6,272 nt of DNA from Gammaproteobacteria bacterium (lineage in GTDB: Bacteria; Pseudomonadota; Gammaproteobacteria; Cardiobacteriales; Wohlfahrtiimonadaceae), in the NCBI GenBank assembly GCA_003864535.1, contig BHEQ01000125.1:1-6272 (forward strand). Direction: 5' to 3'. The translations under genes were made by a program, and so were the position numbers. Shown piece by piece: positions 4,191 to 6,272 of the stretch (its first letter is position 1; each line of letters opens with the position of its first letter). Below the pieces are notes generated by a model, which was not told where the DNA came from, made no database searches, and saw nothing but the letters and a program-made list of their open reading frames with translations.

Positions 4191-6272
4191 TTAACTCAAA
4201 TCAATAATCCTTTGATTAAGCTTTGTAATCTCATCACGCAATTGTGCGGCAAGTTCAAATTCAAGATTTTTAGCCGAGGAAAACATATCACCTTCCAATC
4301 TTTTAATGAGAATAAGCACATCACTAGATTTATTTAAATTAATTGGTTTTAAGAGTTTTATTTTAGATTTATTTTTATCTTTACTTTTATCCTTATTCTT
4401 TCCTAAAACGGCATTTGGGATATAAGGTGCATCTGGCATAAAATGTTTCGCAAGATACTCTTTTAAAAAAGTATTTTCTTCAATCTCAACCTCACGTGCC
4501 TCTTTCATAATATCTTGAATATCACGCTTGATAGAAGTTGGGATAATCCCATGCTCAAGATTATGCGCCTCTTGTTTGGCACGCCGCCTATCAGTCTCAT
4601 CCATTGCACGTTTCATTGAGTTGGTTATTTTATCAGCGTATAAAATTGCTTTACCATTAACATTACGCGCCGCCCGCCCGATTGTTTGGATTAGGGATTT
4701 ATCTGAGCGTAAAAATCCTTCTTTATCAGCATCTAAGATTGCAACTAGGGCAACTTCTGGCATATCTAAACCCTCGCGCAGAAGATTAATTCCAACTAAT
4801 ACATCAAACGTGCCTAAACGTAATTCACGAATTATTTCAACACGTTCAACCGTATCAATATCAGAATGCAAATAACGCACTTTTACACCTTGATCACTTA
4901 AATAAGTAGTTAAATCTTCGCTCATTTTTTTAGTAAGTGTGGTGATCAAAATTCGATCACCAGCCGCAACATAGCGATAAATCTCACTAAGAACATCATC
5001 AATTTGAGTTTTTGCAGGTCTTATCTCAATGATAGGCTCAATCAAACCTGTTGGGCGTACTAGTTGTTCGGCTAGATTTTGCTCATGCTCTGCCTCATAT
5101 CTTGAAGGAGTTGCTGAGACAAAAATTGTTTGGGGCATTATGCGTTCAAACTCTTCAAATTTTAAAGGACGATTATCCAATGCCGATGGCAATCTAAACC
5201 CATAATTAACCAGATTTTCTTTGCGCGAACGATCGCCTTTATACATCGCGCCAATTTGCGGAATAGTCGCATGAGATTCATCAATAAAAAGCAAGGAATC
5301 AGGCGGTAAATAATCAAATAGAGTCGGCGGAGCTTCGCCAGGACCGCGCCCTGAGAGTAGGCGTGAATAATTTTCTACGCCAGAACAATAACCAAGCTCC
5401 ATTATCATCTCTATATCAAAAAGTGTCCGCTGTTCTAAACGTTGGGCTTCAACTAGTTTGTTTTGGGAGCGCAGTGTCGCTAAACGCTCAATTAATTCAA
5501 TTTTAATCAGCTCAATAGCTTTTAAAAGTGAGGAGCGTGGCGTTACATAATGGCTGGAAGGATAGACGGTAAGCCGACTCACTTTCTTATGCACGCGTCC
5601 TGTTAATGGGTCAAAATAACTTAGGCTTTCAATCTCATCATCAAATAATTGAACGCGGACCGCATCGCGCTCAGATTCAGCGGGGAAAATATCAATAGTC
5701 TCACCGCGAACCCGAAAGTTACCGCGCTCAAGGACGGTATCATTACGTGTATATTGCAGTTCAGCTAAGCGGCGTAAAATCGCACGTTGCTCCATGCGTT
5801 CACCTTTAATAAGATGCAAAATCATGGAGATATAATGATCTTTATCACCAAGACCATAAATTGCAGAAACGGTGGCGACAATAATTGTATCTTTACGCTC
5901 TAAAATTGCTTTAGTTGCCGATAAGCGCATTTGTTCGATATGTTCATTGATAGAGGAATCTTTCTCTATAAAAGTATCTGATGCAGGCACATAAGCCTCA
6001 GGCTGATAATAATCATAATAAGATACAAAATATTCAACCGCGTTATCAGGAAAAAATGATTTCATCTCCCCATAAAGTTGCGCAGCAAGAGTTTTGTTAT
6101 GCGCCATAATCATCGCAGGTCGCTGAGTTTGCGCGATAATATTTGCCATGGTAAATGTTTTGCCTGAACCTGTAACACCTAATAATGTTTGGTAAAGTAA
6201 ACCATCGCTTAAGCCATCAATTAAGCTTGCAATTGCAGTAGGCTGATCCCCAGCTGGTTGGTAGATTGTATT
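4191..6272 (-). CDS. uvrB: UvrABC excinuclease subunit B (N-terminal few residues beyond window)
   Basis: UvrB is the damage-verifying helicase-like subunit of bacterial nucleotide excision repair; it is loaded by UvrA and then recruits UvrC. The open frame runs to the window edge (693 visible codons). An ATG at 6149 is internal, because the Walker A motif GVTGSGKT (about 6154-6179) lies upstream of it. By comparison with E. coli UvrB as I recall it, about 7 or more residues are missing. Visible in order are the beta-hairpin region YYDYYQPEAYVP (about 5988-6023), DESHAT Walker B (5265-5282), SATPSRYE, INLLREGLDMPEV, QTIGRAARN (4662-4688) and a C-terminal UVR domain (about 4194-4330) that contacts UvrC. 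The linker before the UVR domain is lysine-rich and low-complexity (alternating Lys with Asn, Asp and Ser). All helicase motifs are intact, so the protein should be functional. The ribosome-binding site and promoter lie outside the window. Confidence 0.98.
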   Translation of the reverse strand, partial: NTIYQPAGDQPTAIASLIDGLSDGLLYQTLLGVTGSGKTFTMANIIAQTQRPAMIMAHNKTLAAQLYGEMKSFFPDNAVEYFVSYYDYYQPEAYVPASDTFIEKDSSINEHIEQMRLSATKAILERKDTIIVATVSAIYGLGDKDHYISMILHLIKGERMEQRAILRRLAELQYTRNDTVLERGNFRVRGETIDIFPAESERDAVRVQLFDDEIESLSYFDPLTGRVHKKVSRLTVYPSSHYVTPRSSLLKAIELIKIELIERLATLRSQNKLVEAQRLEQRTLFDIEMIMELGYCSGVENYSRLLSGRGPGEAPPTLFDYLPPDSLLFIDESHATIPQIGAMYKGDRSRKENLVNYGFRLPSALDNRPLKFEEFERIMPQTIFVSATPSRYEAEHEQNLAEQLVRPTGLIEPIIEIRPAKTQIDDVLSEIYRYVAAGDRILITTLTKKMSEDLTTYLSDQGVKVRYLHSDIDTVERVEIIRELRLGTFDVLVGINLLREGLDMPEVALVAILDADKEGFLRSDKSLIQTIGRAARNVNGKAILYADKITNSMKRAMDETDRRRAKQEAHNLEHGIIPTSIKRDIQDIMKEAREVEIEENTFLKEYLAKHFMPDAPYIPNAVLGKNKDKSKDKNKSKIKLLKPINLNKSSDVLILIKRLEGDMFSSAKNLEFELAAQLRDEITKLNQRIIDLS

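Noticed and set aside
4528..4875. Open reading frame of 115 codons on the plus strand
   Set aside because: It is antisense to helicase motifs of uvrB, including QTIGRAARN.
6147..6149. ATG as the start of uvrB
   Set aside because: The Walker A motif and the QPAGDQPTAI segment are coded upstream in the same open frame, so this Met is internal and the true start lies past the window edge.

Overview
The window is an AT-rich piece of bacterial chromosome, roughly one-third GC by eye. It most likely comes from a low-GC gammaproteobacterium. The main evidence is L13 (142 aa) and S9 (130 aa): both have the lengths I recall for the Escherichia coli proteins and share long blocks of residues with them. 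UvrB and the PIN-PhoH ATPase are also of ordinary proteobacterial type. I cannot name a genus. I see no transposase, integrase, phage gene, CRISPR array, tRNA or rRNA. This is a housekeeping region, not an accessory island.

Layout from left to right. (1) Positions 1-1350, minus strand: a PIN-PhoH family ATPase that lacks its C-terminal end because the window starts inside it. (2) Positions 1351-1504: a short divergent intergenic region with a 16-bp tandem repeat and two small dyads. (3) Positions 1505-2437, plus strand: glutamate racemase (murI). It carries an unusual N-terminal extension made of five 15-bp, pentapeptide-like repeats. (4) Positions 2438-2780: a 343-bp gap holding a good sigma70-type promoter, a long AT palindrome and a terminator-like hairpin, all upstream of rplM. 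This looks like a regulated ribosomal-protein leader. (5) Positions 2781-3637, plus strand: the rplM-rpsI operon (L13, S9), closed by a strong GNRA-loop terminator. (6) Positions 3728-4069, minus strand: a small KdgF-like cupin, convergent with rpsI. (7) Positions 4191-6272, minus strand: uvrB, missing only a few N-terminal residues beyond the window edge.

The genes do not form one pathway. MurI supplies D-glutamate for peptidoglycan, L13 and S9 build the two ribosomal subunits, UvrB acts in nucleotide excision repair, and PIN-PhoH is a probable RNA-processing ATPase. The cupin has a complete metal-binding signature resembling the uronate-metabolism enzyme KdgF, but no uronate genes lie next to it here.

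I found no convincing new multi-gene system. The points most worth a second look are the repeat-built N-terminus of MurI and the probable attenuator in the rplM leader.
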